From the NCBI GenBank assembly GCA_001563885.1, contig LKMM01000005.1, forward strand, positions 1 through 25,370: 25,370 nt of DNA, in the 5' to 3' direction. The position numbers and the translations under genes were made by a program. Under the pieces are notes generated by a model that worked only from the letters and a program-made list of their open reading frames with translations, was not told where the DNA came from and did not search any database. Below, one piece after another: positions 1-8,351 of this stretch. Every line of letters begins with the position of its first letter. The first letter of the stretch is position 1. The DNA comes from Natrialbaceae archaeon B1-Br10_E2g27. GTDB taxonomy: Archaea > Halobacteriota > Halobacteria > Halobacteriales > Natrialbaceae.

Positions 1-3000
1 GACGGCGATAGCGCCGGTGGTGATGACGCGGCTTGTTGGGCTGTATGCAGGCTGGCTGTCGATGGACGTCTCGAGGCGGTTGTTGCTGTCCTCTCGGTCG
101 TCGGTGCGTCGGTCGACTGTCCTGCCGTCGATGTATCCGTCGCTCGGGCGTCTGTCGACGGCCCTGCCGGGTAGTTCAACTGTGGGCCTGGCGGGAGTCC
201 AGAAGTGAGTACACTGCTTTCGGTCTCGGAACCGTCGCGTTGTCCCAAGTCTCTGGCCAGTGGGGGTCGCCGACGAGGTATTGTGTCCATCTCCCACGAG
301 GATGACGCTGTCGGGCCGTCCGAACGCATTGCAGAGCCATTTGCAGGTAAGCGAAGTGGCATGCTGGTTGGTCGAGCCGAGTTTCGCCCCTGACTCCTCG
401 AGATGGCTGGTCGGGCTATCGGTATCGTCTCGGCCGGTGTGGGGGCAGTCTCTTGGAGGTCCGGTGTGGACGGACCAACCGGGCGATGGACATACTGTGG
501 TGTCGCCCGACCCGATGGCACCGATTCAGCGTGTGCTGAGGCATCCATCTGTCCGAACCGGGTGTCCGATTGGCTGGCACGCAGGCGGTGGTGGCCCGAT
601 TGTGAGCCGCTGTGAATCGGGGCTCGACGCAGCAACTGCGTTCCGGTATTTCCGATTAAGGACTGATCGGATGGAGCGGTGAGCACCGGCAACGCGGAAC
701 TATCGTCTCTCCGAGACACTACCCCGAGACGATCGGTTCCAATCTGTTCCGTCGAATCGGCTATTTGACCCGAAGTCGCCGTCGTTCTGGCGTGTTCGGT
801 CCTCGAGCCTTCTTTGGTTGGGTGGCGTTCGGAGCCAGTGTCGTCATCTGACGATACTGTCGTCTCGCGCTCTCTCGAACCTGTCCCCGAGTGCGACGCG
901 TCTCGAGCATTCGGCTCGGCTGCCTCGTCGTCGGGCCGATTATCATGGCTGTCGACCGTAGGTGCGGTCGGCTTGGTCGACTCAAGCGGCGGTGCCGTCT
1001 TGGCCAGCGGTGTTCGATCCGGTTGTCTCGAGGCCGCTGGGCTGCCGTCTCGAGAGGGACCTTGTCGCGTCGAAACCGACGATGTGCGCGTCGCTCGGGG
1101 TTGATGTCTGTCACTGTCGCGAGCACTGACTGGATCGGTACGTGATTGTCCCGTTCCGGTCGATCGGTTGTTATTCGTCTGCGTACCAACCACTGGCCGT
1201 AGCTCGTCTCGGGGCTCAGTTTCAACCGTTTCGTTCGTGAGCGGTCTTGGGTTCTCGTCCGGCCCATCGGTCGTGGCCGCTACTGGCTGGTGCTGACTCA
1301 GAACCGTAAGCTGGGTGTGAGATCGATCGGGACCCCTCGAGGCTGGAACGTCGGTACCGGTGTCCGTCGAGTTGCTCACAGCGGATGAAGTCAACAACCG
1401 AAGCGACCGAGAGCCGACTGTGGGTGGGCCTGGCTGTGGTAGTTTACCCTCACGTCGCTTGTGTCTTGGCGTTGTGTGACTCTCACGCGCTGTGTTCCCG
1501 TCTGGTTCGTTCGCTCTCTCCCCGACGTCTAACTTCGTCGCTTCGGTTCGAGGCTGCACACGAGTCGGTCTGTCGACTCGATCGCTTGACTCCGGTTTTG
1601 TTGTGTGTCGTCTATCCCACGTGACACTCGGCACAGGGTGCTGTCCAGCGTCTCCATCTGACTCGTCCGGCTGTTCTCGTTGATCCGAACCCGACCGTTC
1701 CTGCAGTCTGTGTCCCCACGTTGCTGGCTGTGTCGACATCCCACGGGGGTGGCTCGTATTGGTAGCAGTCCGTATCGGGTATCGCTGAAGTAAAACGGCC
1801 GGTTCGGTTCGGTTGTCCCCTACCGTTTGAGGCTGGCTGGCTCTCTGTGTCAACTCCCTACGTTCCGGGGACTCATTTCGCCCCACCAGTTGAGCACGCT
1901 GCGACGTCTCCGACGGCAGATTGTCGGAGGGAGTCGGAAGCGGGCGTTCCTTTGTGACGTCTTCGTCGGGACTCGAGGTCGTGGCTGCTGTCGATTCGGT
2001 CGAGGGTTTCGTTGCGTCTCGGCTCTCGAGGCCTCTCGGTTTGGTACGCGTCGAACGGCCAGTCAGTTCCGTACTCAGCGATGGGGCCGATTGGGTATCG
2101 TCTCCCGTACTGGGTTCACCTTCGAGTCTCGCAACCGTCATCGTCGGCCGGTGGACTCGTTGGGATGTCGACCGCTTCGGGTCGTCGAAAGTCGTCTCAT
2201 CGTGACTGTGTTGCTGTTGCTGACTCGATCGGAGGAGTGAGCCTACAGCAGGGCCGACTGTAGCGTCTGTTGCCGTCCGTGAGACGAGAATGCTAGCACC
2301 GACACTACCTAAGCCGGGACCGACGTCAACTCGTGAGGTCGTTTGGTCGGCGGTTGGTTCGACACTATCTGGGGTAGAACCCCTCGAAGGTATCGACAGT
2401 GATACGGACGAGGTCGTGTCCGCCGTGGTTGATCCAGTACGTGCTGACAGTCGAGACGACTCGGGGTGTCTGTTCTCCCCCGAGAAGCGGTCAATCTGTA
2501 CGCGTTCGGATGGCTCTCGATTGACGGTAATATCGTCCCGGTTTGGCGAACCACCCGGCAGATGAGTCGCTCGCTGGAAACCATACGTCCCTATCGACGT
2601 ACGTTCTTGTAGGTTTAGCCGTCCCAGAGTGGCTTTGCTGTTGGTTCCGGACGGATCGTCGATGCCAGAGTCCAATTGGGCATCGCCATCCAACACAGCC
2701 TGTAGACTTGACCAGGAACGCCACTCGGTAGGATGTGACCCAACTGCCTGCGTCGGTTTGTCAGGATGTTGCCCAGATATCGGAGTCCGCTCCGGACGGA
2801 TGGTCGGTCGCTCCCTTCGAATGAATTCTGTCGTCGATATATCTGTGTGGCTGCTATCGGGCCGCAATTGCTCGCGACTCTGTGTTGGCTGTGTGGAGTC
2901 CCGAGCACCGTTCGACCGTTCGTCTGCTGTCTCCTGTGTCGAGTGGTCTGTGTTCGTCGGTGTGATACGTTCGGCTCGAGTGTTACGCTCGAATTCTGGG

Positions 3001-5462
3001 ATGTCACCGGCGGGTGAGTCAATCGGGCCATATTCAGATTCGTCGGCCGAAGCCAGTGCTGTACGCTCAGACAGTAGATATGATACCGACGGTCCGATGA
3101 ACGTCGTTTCGCGTTCGTCCGGCCGAGCATCACTGGCGGTCGTCGTCCGATCACGCACTACCGCTGATGAATCTGCATGTTGGTGCGAGCGCGTCCGAAG
3201 GATGGACGTGCGATAGTCGATCCCTCCACGTGATCGGACGAACGGCGTTTTGTGCTCAGTAGAGTCGGGACCGAGTCTTCGAATAGGAGTAGATTCGGCG
3301 GTCGACCTAGCAGTCTCGGTCGATGCCGATCGTTCCTGTGCAGACTCGATTCCGCCGTGGTTCGAGGCCCGCTTGCTTCCAGTGTGTTCGGTCGATTCAT
3401 TCGCCTGATCGTGCCCCGCCCCATACGATCTGTCATGACTGGTTGCCGGTCGATCGCTCGCCGGTCTGCGATCGAGCGGTTTCGACGCACGGTCCGCCCC
3501 AGAGGTCGGCATCGAGGGCCTCCGCTGTTGTATCGGATGCGATATGGCACGTTCGACTGGACTCTCACTCTTGACTCGGAGGACATCACCACTGTCCGAC
3601 CCAGTTGGGTCGAGTTCGGTCTCCTCAGTCGTAGTTTGGTCTGCACGCTGGCGTTGGAAATAGGATAACGATGGTCCGATAGCTGCCGTTTCGTATTCGC
3701 TTGGCCGACTATCGCTGGCTGTCGTCGTGCGATTACGTTCTGCCGGTGAGGAGTCAACGTGTGCTTGCGTGTGTGTCCGGAGTGAACGAGGGCTGGCCCC
3801 TCGATGCAATCGAACGAACGGTGTTTTGCGGTCGGCTAGAACGGAATCGAGCCCTCGAGCGTGGACAGAGTCGACGGTCGACTCATACTGCCGGACGTAC
3901 GTCGTGAATCGCCGCCACGGGGTGGCGATCAGACAGTTCCGTCCGATAGTATCAGTAGACTCGATTGGTGTCTGGATCTCCTGCGTAGAGTGGGCCACTC
4001 CGTGGGTCGACGACCGATCGCTTCCAGCGCGTTCGGTCGATACACTCGCCCGATTACGTCTCGCGTCTGGGGACCCACGCTGTCGTATCGGACTCGAGGG
4101 GAGGCGTCTCACCGACGACGGTTTCACGTCCGTTTCGACTGCGTCGGTCTGGGGGCGATGGTGGGAGACCGGTCGCATCGAGAGGCGCACAAGCGCCGTC
4201 TTTCGAGTCAACAGGATCGATTCGCGGGTCTCTCGCCGATCGGTAGCTTTCGATTGGTCCGACAGCCCATCCACTTCGCCCGATACCTGTCGGGCTGACG
4301 CTGCTCGAGTAGTCAGTTCTCCCGACGGGCCAGAACCGGTTTGGGTGCGATCCACCGACTCGAGTATCCGTCGCTCGATAATCGATTGGTGTGGGTGAAA
4401 CGAGGTCCGTTCGGTGTCAGGTCGTCCCGAGGCGGCCCCAGGACCCAGACGCGAAAGCCTAGCTCTGGCAACTGTGCGTTCGGACTGCTCGGCCGACGAC
4501 GGGTCGGTCGACTGTCTTCTGGTGTCGGTCGAATCCGCCCTTGGCTGATTATCGTCTATTTTTGTGCCGTTGCCGTCTGGCGTTTCCGAGGTGACTGATT
4601 CACTATAGCGAAAAATGCCGTCTCCCGCCGGATCAATACTGGCGTTCTCGAGTGACCGACTTCCCGTCGTTACTGACTGTGTGGGTGAGTTGGGAGGCTG
4701 TCGGTCGTCTGTAGCTGAGGCCGTCGATTCCGATCGAGTTCTAGCGGAGATATTGAGCGTCTGCAATCGCTGTTCGTGAGTTCGATGGGGTTCACTCGGG
4801 TGCAGATCAGAGACGGAATGTTGGTCGGGCTTTTCATCGGTTGTCGGTCGGAGTGGAAAATTCGTTCCGCGTGGATTCGTCGTCGATGTGGCGTCCGTTT
4901 TGCCGGACAATCGACGGAAAACAAGTGAACTCTCACTGAAGCGGCTGACGTTTGTGGCTGGCCGTACCGTCTCCATCAGATCTGATTGAGTCTCGGTACC
5001 AGTGGCGTTTTCGCCCTGAGCTTCGGAATCAAATTGCTCGCCGCCAGTGGGTTTGTCGTCGAACCCAGTACCCGAAAAGCTCGTGGATCTCTGCCTCCCG
5101 GGATGCGACCGGAATTCCGCTCTCCAATTCAACCTGTCGTATCTCTTTTCGGATCGATAGGGCTGGGTTTCTTCCGGCGTCGTTGTCTCCTCATCTTCGA
5201 ATTGACGTGAGGCATAGACCAGCGGTACCTGCGGCCGGTGTGAAACACGATCAGATACCGACTCCGAAATCGAGTCGATCAACCTCCCAATCCGGCTAGC
5301 CTGTCGTATTGCTCCAAGGAAACCAATCGTAGATATAGGCGAGTCCAACCCAATCCGATGCTGTAACGCAATCCCCGAAGACCGTCGGATACCGATTGTT
5401 TCGGAACCGTCTTCACCCGCTCGAGCAAGCCGTGTGACCGCGATACTCTGTTCGCTGTCCAT
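1..5462 (-). CDS. Giant low-complexity, probably disordered protein (partial, C-terminus beyond left edge)
   Basis: Reading the minus strand from an ATG at 5460-5462, I followed the frame line by line to position 3 and found no stop: 1820 codons, continuing off the left edge. An in-frame TAA two codons upstream (5466-5468) makes this ATG the first possible Met. The N-terminus (MDSEQSIAVTRLARAGEDG) and roughly the first 80 residues contain moderately hydrophobic stretches (e.g. STIGFLGAIRQASRIGRLID). The rest is dominated by Ser, Thr, Arg, Asp, Glu, Pro and Gln, with few hydrophobic residues, as expected for an intrinsically disordered chain. Degenerate repeats occur inside it. The plus strand of the same DNA is broken by many stops, so this frame is the only credible gene. 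I recognise no domain. Its position near eCIS genes suggests, but does not prove, an association. It could be a fibre, effector, surface protein or unusual tape measure. I am confident it is a gene and have no function to offer. Confidence 0.82.
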   Translation of the reverse strand, partial: MDSEQSIAVTRLARAGEDGSETIGIRRSSGIALQHRIGLDSPISTIGFLGAIRQASRIGRLIDSISESVSDRVSHRPQVPLVYASRQFEDEETTTPEETQPYRSEKRYDRLNWRAEFRSHPGRQRSTSFSGTGFDDKPTGGEQFDSEAQGENATGTETQSDLMETVRPATNVSRFSESSLVFRRLSGKTDATSTTNPRGTNFPLRPTTDEKPDQHSVSDLHPSEPHRTHEQRLQTLNISARTRSESTASATDDRQPPNSPTQSVTTGSRSLENASIDPAGDGIFRYSESVTSETPDGNGTKIDDNQPRADSTDTRRQSTDPSSAEQSERTVARARLSRLGPGAASGRPDTERTSFHPHQSIIERRILESVDRTQTGSGPSGELTTRAASARQVSGEVDGLSDQSKATDRRETRESILLTRKTALVRLSMRPVSHHRPQTDAVETDVKPSSVRRLPSSPIRQRGSPDARRNRASVSTERAGSDRSSTHGVAHSTQEIQTPIESTDTIGRNCLIATPWRRFTTYVRQYESTVDSVHARGLDSVLADRKTPFVRLHRGASPRSLRTHTQAHVDSSPAERNRTTTASDSRPSEYETAAIGPSLSYFQRQRADQTTTEETELDPTGSDSGDVLRVKSESPVERAISHPIQQRRPSMPTSGADRASKPLDRRPASDRPATSHDRSYGAGHDQANESTEHTGSKRASNHGGIESAQERSASTETARSTAESTPIRRLGPDSTEHKTPFVRSRGGIDYRTSILRTRSHQHADSSAVVRDRTTTASDARPDERETTFIGPSVSYLLSERTALASADESEYGPIDSPAGDIPEFERNTRAERITPTNTDHSTQETADERSNGARDSTQPTQSREQLRPDSSHTDISTTEFIRRERPTIRPERTPISGQHPDKPTQAVGSHPTEWRSWSSLQAVLDGDAQLDSGIDDPSGTNSKATLGRLNLQERTSIGTYGFQRATHLPGGSPNRDDITVNREPSERVQIDRFSGENRHPESSRLSARTGSTTADTTSSVSLSIPSRGSTPDSVEPTADQTTSRVDVGPGLGSVGASILVSRTATDATVGPAVGSLLRSSQQQQHSHDETTFDDPKRSTSQRVHRPTMTVARLEGEPSTGDDTQSAPSLSTELTGRSTRTKPRGLESRDATKPSTESTAATTSSPDEDVTKERPLPTPSDNLPSETSQRAQLVGRNESPERRELTQRASQPQTVGDNRTEPAVLLQRYPIRTATNTSHPRGMSTQPATWGHRLQERSGSDQREQPDESDGDAGQHPVPSVTWDRRHTTKPESSDRVDRPTRVQPRTEATKLDVGERANEPDGNTARESHTTPRHKRREGKLPQPGPPTVGSRSLRLLTSSAVSNSTDTGTDVPASRGPDRSHTQLTVLSQHQPVAATTDGPDENPRPLTNETVETEPRDELRPVVGTQTNNNRSTGTGQSRTDPVSARDSDRHQPRATRTSSVSTRQGPSRDGSPAASRQPDRTPLAKTAPPLESTKPTAPTVDSHDNRPDDEAAEPNARDASHSGTGSRERETTVSSDDDTGSERHPTKEGSRTEHARTTATSGQIADSTEQIGTDRLGVVSRRDDSSALPVLTAPSDQSLIGNTGTQLLRRAPIHSGSQSGHHRLRASQSDTRFGQMDASAHAESVPSGRATPQYVHRPVGPSTPDLQETAPTPAETIPIARPAISRSQGRNSARPTSMPLRLPANGSAMRSDGPTASSSWEMDTIPRRRPPLARDLGQRDGSETESSVLTSGLPPGPQLNYPAGPSTDARATDTSTAGQSTDAPTTERTATTASRRPSTASLHTAQQAASSPPALSP
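3078..3827 (-). repeat. Degenerate internal repeats within the giant protein
   Basis: On the minus strand, residues encoded by 3827-3660 and by 3251-3078 align throughout. Both begin KTPFVR and share the stretch RTTTASD(S/A)RP. They end in IGPS(L/V)SY. The copies are offset by 576-582 bp (192-194 codons), with a two-codon length difference. A further related motif, STE(R/H)(A/T)GS(D/K)R, occurs at 4040-3999 and 3395-3354, offset by 645 bp. The repeats lie in the coding frame and are conserved better as protein than as DNA, which supports translation of this frame. Confidence 0.7.
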
Positions 5463-5583
5463 AGATTATTTTGGTAGCTGACTACAGCCGTCGTCGGTTA
5501 CGACCCCATCTGTTTCGACGTATTGCATTTCCCGTATTGATACTTAATTATTGTCTCATCAAAGCCGATCGAAACCGTATCCA

Positions 5584-6063
5584 TCAAACGTTCACCGGGT
5601 ACTCAAGTGCATTTTCGATTTGCTTTTGCATCTGGTTTATTTCTCCCAGGGTTTCTTCGAACTCTTCGAGCGTACGTTCCTCGTAAATGTCGCGAAGATG
5701 CTGATTGATCACCCGGATCGATTCGCCCGTCGACATCCCGAACCACCCATGTGTCACGATCACTTCTGCCTGTTTTCTCGGATATGGCGTTCGCTCGACC
5801 AGTTCGGACACAAATCCATCAATCGGTCGTTCTTCGAAATCTTCTACAATTTCTGTCACGTAGTATCTGTCGATCTCATCGAGTTCGATCACCCCAGCGG
5901 TCCGTTCGCTATTTTTCACGGGTTCGAGTTCGATATATTCTTTTGCAAGCGTTCCAAACTTGATTTTCGGCAGCGTCCCTGCTCTGTGGTCGGCTTCGGT
6001 TATAATCCGCGCATAGACTCGATCCCTGCCGTTGGGAACGTCCGCTGCGTAGACCAGTTTCAT
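5584..6063 (-). CDS. Uncharacterised 159-aa protein with C-terminal coiled-coil-like segment
   Basis: I chose the start MKLVYAADVPNG at 6063. The longer frame back to 6156 would read through the end hairpin of the neighbouring insertion element and has an un-protein-like Pro/Gly N-terminus. The product is acidic, as expected for a haloarchaeon. The first 95 residues look like a mixed alpha/beta domain. Residues around 107-130 (RKQAEVIVTHGWFGMSTGES) vaguely resemble a helix-turn-helix of the sigma-70 region 4 kind, and the last 25 residues (EFEETLGEINQMQKQIENAL) form a likely amphipathic helix or coiled coil. A dyad lies directly upstream, which would suit an autoregulator. The giant gene begins 121 bp downstream on the same strand, so co-transcription is possible. 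I do not recognise the family. Confidence 0.72.
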   Translation of the reverse strand: MKLVYAADVPNGRDRVYARIITEADHRAGTLPKIKFGTLAKEYIELEPVKNSERTAGVIELDEIDRYYVTEIVEDFEERPIDGFVSELVERTPYPRKQAEVIVTHGWFGMSTGESIRVINQHLRDIYEERTLEEFEETLGEINQMQKQIENALEYPVNV

Positions 6064-6069
6064 TACTAT

Positions 6070-6094
6070 GTTACAACTGGAATGTTGAAGTAAC
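6070..6094. promoter_or_regulatory. Imperfect dyad just upstream of the 159-aa gene (possible operator)
   Basis: The stretch begins GTTACAAC and ends GTTGAAGTAAC. It therefore has GTTAC/GTAAC outer arms and AAC/GTT inner arms with a small bulge. It spans 7-31 bp upstream of the ATG at 6063 and overlaps the AT-rich stretch (TATATG, about 6094-6099) that could be the TATA box. Binding here would block transcription, but the protein that binds is unknown. Confidence 0.3.
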
Positions 6095-6108
6095 ATATAC
6101 TCCTCGGA

Positions 6109-6260
6109 TTGACTTCCTCCTCCGCCTGAAGGCGGAGGAATCCCACGGAACCGCACCGCTGAGTTGGGATATTACGGTTTGCAGTCTACCACCTCTGCCC
6201 AAGGTTGGAATCCTCGGGTGAGGTCATGAAGGTAGACTGAAGGCTGAGCCAACCAGCCGG
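6109..6260 (-). ncRNA. Putative omega RNA (reRNA) at the right end of the TnpB element
   Basis: In TnpB systems the guide-bearing RNA overlaps the 3' end of tnpB and ends at the right end of the element. Here the minus strand downstream of the tnpB stop (6172) carries a strong hairpin, CCTCCGCC-TGAA-GGCGGAGG at 6119-6138, close to the presumed element end. The guide would be the flanking DNA just left of about 6109. The 5' limit is arbitrary. This is inferred from family knowledge plus the hairpin, with no direct evidence for the RNA. Confidence 0.35.
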
Positions 6261-7491
6261 TACTCCTATCCTCGTCCAAACTGGCCGAAGACTCGGAGTT
6301 ACTTTCGTTGATGTCGAGACGGATATTCTCCGCCCCATTCACGTCAGCGTTGAACGCATCATTGTGTTCCTCACACACGTACAAGCCACGCTCGACACGC
6401 TGACTGTCGTCTTCTCTACCGCAGACGCAACACGTCTTACTCGTGTCGCGCTCTGACACTTCTACGACTTCGATTCCCTTGACTTTCCCCTTGTATTCGA
6501 GGATGTTCGGGAACCTGTCGAACGCCCACCCGTGCAGGTCGAGATTGCCGTGCTTCCCCCAGTTCTTCGAGTTTCCGTTCTCGTCCTCGCGGACATCAGC
6601 GAGTTTCCCGACGTTGATTCGGCCCACTTCTTGCTTGACACACCGCTCGACAATGTGTTTCGCTAACGAGTGGAAGAAGTGAGTGCGGCGCTCCGACCAC
6701 TTCGCGTGGAGTCGAGTGGCCCGTTTGCCCCCCGAATCCTCACACTTGGCGATTTCTTTCGGGAAGTAGTACCCGTCCTGTTTCAAGCGGTTGCCGGGGT
6801 AGAGGTCGGCTTGCTCGGTGCTGTACGCAACAGCGGCGAAGTTACAGATGCCGAGGTCAACGCCAGCGGTTTCGTTGCCGGGGGCTGTGGGCGTCTCGAT
6901 TTCGTCTTTGCAGACGAGGTGGAGCTCCCACCGCTTTTTCGCCTTGTCGTAGACGGCCCGAACCTGTTGTACGTTCTCGACGGTGACGCCGGGGCGCATT
7001 TCGTACTCGACAAGGATGTATTCCCACGCTTTCGGGTGTTCCTTGTGACTCGCACCCTTTGAGAGGCGAACACGATTGTTCTTTCTATCGTGCCGGATGC
7101 CGTTCTGCTTCCACGTCACAGTTGAGCGAGGGTGTTCTTCGTGAACGCGGTTTCCATCGTCGTCGTAGTAGTTTTTCTTGCGGTAGCCGGGCGGATTCGC
7201 TCGATTATCGGACTTTCTCTTTCCGTACCACGAATTGAAGGCTTCAGCGAGTTCCTCCAGAACGCGCTGACTGGACTGGCTGTGCAGTCCCTTGTATTTT
7301 GAGTGACCTTTCAACTCGTCTTTGAGGTCGCCGTGGTCGGGAATCTCGCCCGTCTCCTCCCAGACTTGCCGGGAGTGGTAGTTGGCGACGTTCCAGAGTT
7401 TGCTGGCCGACCATCCGTGCCGGTCGAGCGAGTCCTCTACCTGTCCGTGGTTGCGGATTTTCGCTCGATGGGTGCGGTGGACTTCCAGCAT
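6172..7491 (-). CDS. tnpB: RNA-guided endonuclease TnpB (IS1341-type), haloarchaeal
   Basis: TnpB proteins are omega-RNA-guided RuvC nucleases that help keep IS200/IS605 elements in place. The start at MLEVHRTHRAKI (7491) matches the usual haloarchaeal N-terminus. An in-frame GTG at 7512 is an alternative that adds seven residues. Numbering from 7491 (439 aa), RuvC-I is GVDLGICNF with D212 and RuvC-III is NADVNGAENI with D383. The zinc ribbon has C354/C357 followed by C373/H376, so a His replaces the usual last Cys. The RuvC-II strand reads RINVGKLADVRED. The Glu normally found in the VEDL position is a Gly (G295), with Glu only further on in RED. Many haloarchaeal homologues share this VG-x-L form, as far as I recall, so it may mean a relocated catalytic Glu and not inactivation. 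The frame is intact and full length. Confidence 0.93.
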   Translation of the reverse strand: MLEVHRTHRAKIRNHGQVEDSLDRHGWSASKLWNVANYHSRQVWEETGEIPDHGDLKDELKGHSKYKGLHSQSSQRVLEELAEAFNSWYGKRKSDNRANPPGYRKKNYYDDDGNRVHEEHPRSTVTWKQNGIRHDRKNNRVRLSKGASHKEHPKAWEYILVEYEMRPGVTVENVQQVRAVYDKAKKRWELHLVCKDEIETPTAPGNETAGVDLGICNFAAVAYSTEQADLYPGNRLKQDGYYFPKEIAKCEDSGGKRATRLHAKWSERRTHFFHSLAKHIVERCVKQEVGRINVGKLADVREDENGNSKNWGKHGNLDLHGWAFDRFPNILEYKGKVKGIEVVEVSERDTSKTCCVCGREDDSQRVERGLYVCEEHNDAFNADVNGAENIRLDINESNSESSASLDEDRSTGWLAQPSVYLHDLTRGFQPWAEVVDCKP

Positions 7492-7512
7492 TCTAAACGC
7501 CTGTATAACCAC

Positions 7513-7536
7513 TTATACCCGTTTCTTTTATAAAGA
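7513..7536 (-). promoter_or_regulatory. tnpB promoter: two TATA-like boxes
   Basis: Read on the minus strand, TTTATAAAAG lies at about 7527-7536 and GGTATAAG at about 7513-7519. The second is centred about 26 bp ahead of the ATG at 7491, the spacing expected for a leaderless haloarchaeal transcript, and so favours that start. The first would serve the alternative GTG at 7512 with a very short leader. Confidence 0.45.
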
Positions 7537-7612
7537 TTAGGTTTGAGAACGGTGGAATATCCGGGCCTGTCGGTGCCGGTGGAATGTGTCACTAAGTGAC
7601 GGCGCGTATCCA

Positions 7613-7626
7613 CGGCCTGAAGGCCG
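7613..7626. repeat. Left-end subterminal hairpin of the IS1341-type element
   Basis: CGGCC-TGAA-GGCCG is a perfect 5-bp stem with a TGAA loop. It lies upstream of tnpB and mirrors the GCC-TGAA-GGC core of the right-end hairpin at 6119-6138. Subterminal hairpins at both ends are the recognition structures of IS200/IS605 elements. Confidence 0.5.
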
Positions 7627-7691
7627 CGGTATTGCGCCTGTTCAGCGTATAAGTATCACGTTTGGTCCATTCCCGACTCGTCCAGTGGGCG

Positions 7692-8351
7692 TCAGTCGGA
7701 ACTGAAATCCGAAATTTGATCATCGAGATCGGAAAGAATAGCTTCGAGGTCGGATGTATCTGATTTTGGATAGGGCGAATATGCAGTCGCTTCGATCGTT
7801 ATCACTGATCCAAGTGTTGTTGCATAGTTTGTACCGGTGGAGGTATCGATATCTCGCTTCAGTTCCGTTCCCTCACCGTCGACAGCGAGTACGATCTCGA
7901 CATCGTAACTCGTCTGCAGCAACCGCCGTTCGTAGACCCAGGCGAAAAACGCCAGTCCGGCCAACACGATTACAATCATTGGATAGACCGGTAATATGCC
8001 TGCGACACCGAATAGGAACGCACCCATCGCGCTTCCGACAAGGACAAATTTCAGGTTCTCGTGTACCAGTGGTCCGCCACGCTGGACGATCGTTCGCTCC
8101 TGTTTGAGATGGACCTTACCCGTCGGTGCGTTCGGCTTCGCGCGTCGGTCTTTCGTTATTTTGAGCGTATCAGACGCTATCCGACAATCGAGTGTCCGAC
8201 ACGCGTTTTTTAACAGTTGCAGTACGTGTTTTGGCTTTCTGGTTTCTATAGTATGTACAGATGATTCGACTTCCTCTGTCGATGGATTTTCAATTGACAT
8301 ATATCTGGATTTTGTAATCATACTATTTGTTTCTGACTCGAGCACGTTCAT
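7692..8351 (-). CDS. Uncharacterised membrane protein with two central transmembrane helices
   Basis: The 219-aa product has three parts. A charged N-terminal region (about 1-95) contains the basic stretch KITKDRRAKPNAPTGKVHLK. Two adjacent hydrophobic helices lie at about 101-121 and 123-140, separated by a short Pro-Val-Tyr-Pro turn. The C-terminal domain (about 141-219) is probably beta-rich and ends in an acidic tail. Both soluble parts would be on the same side of the membrane, probably cytoplasmic given the Arg/Lys flanks. The ATG at 8351 is the first in frame. Downstream ATGs at 8321 and 8300 are possible, and the last has an AT-rich box about 26 bp upstream. It is divergent from the CIS ATPase gene with 61 bp between starts. 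No family was recognised; a link to the injection system is only positional. Confidence 0.72.
   Translation of the reverse strand: MNVLESETNSMITKSRYMSIENPSTEEVESSVHTIETRKPKHVLQLLKNACRTLDCRIASDTLKITKDRRAKPNAPTGKVHLKQERTIVQRGGPLVHENLKFVLVGSAMGAFLFGVAGILPVYPMIVIVLAGLAFFAWVYERRLLQTSYDVEIVLAVDGEGTELKRDIDTSTGTNYATTLGSVITIEATAYSPYPKSDTSDLEAILSDLDDQISDFSSD

Larger units (their letters stand above)
6109..7640 (-). mobile_element. IS200/IS605-superfamily element, IS1341 type (TnpB only)
   Basis: The element carries tnpB and no tnpA. Both subterminal regions hold GC-rich hairpins with the same TGAA loop (6119-6138 and 7613-7626), as expected for ends recognised by an HUH Y1 transposase supplied in trans. 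Such elements lack terminal inverted repeats and target duplications, so the boundaries given are approximate. The left-hand limit is set at the GAAGTCAA-type end on the minus strand, the right-hand limit just beyond the second hairpin. It sits between the 159-aa gene and the two-TM gene and may have displaced their original promoters. Confidence 0.7.

Noticed and set aside
17..4936. Numerous short frames on both strands in the left 5 kb, e.g. 3158-3757 minus, 2629-3216 plus, 3727-4398 plus
   Set aside because: They are strongly basic or Cys/Arg-rich and overlap the single 1820-codon minus-strand frame, so they are shadows of it. The similarity between the minus-strand shadows is explained by the internal repeats.
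1..5462. CRISPR array or tandem DNA satellite in the left region
   Set aside because: Similar segments are hundreds of bases apart, diverged in DNA and in phase with one reading frame. There are no short identical repeats with regular spacers.
5551..6093. 180-codon plus-strand frame opposite the 159-aa gene
   Set aside because: Its product is Phe/Cys/His-rich and starts inside the spacer. The minus-strand frame has acidic, soluble-protein composition and a plausible promoter.
6064..6156. N-terminal extension of the 159-aa gene to 6156
   Set aside because: It would be translated from the insertion element's end hairpin and gives a Pro/Gly-rich, non-acidic stretch. The ATG at 6063 begins a normal sequence.
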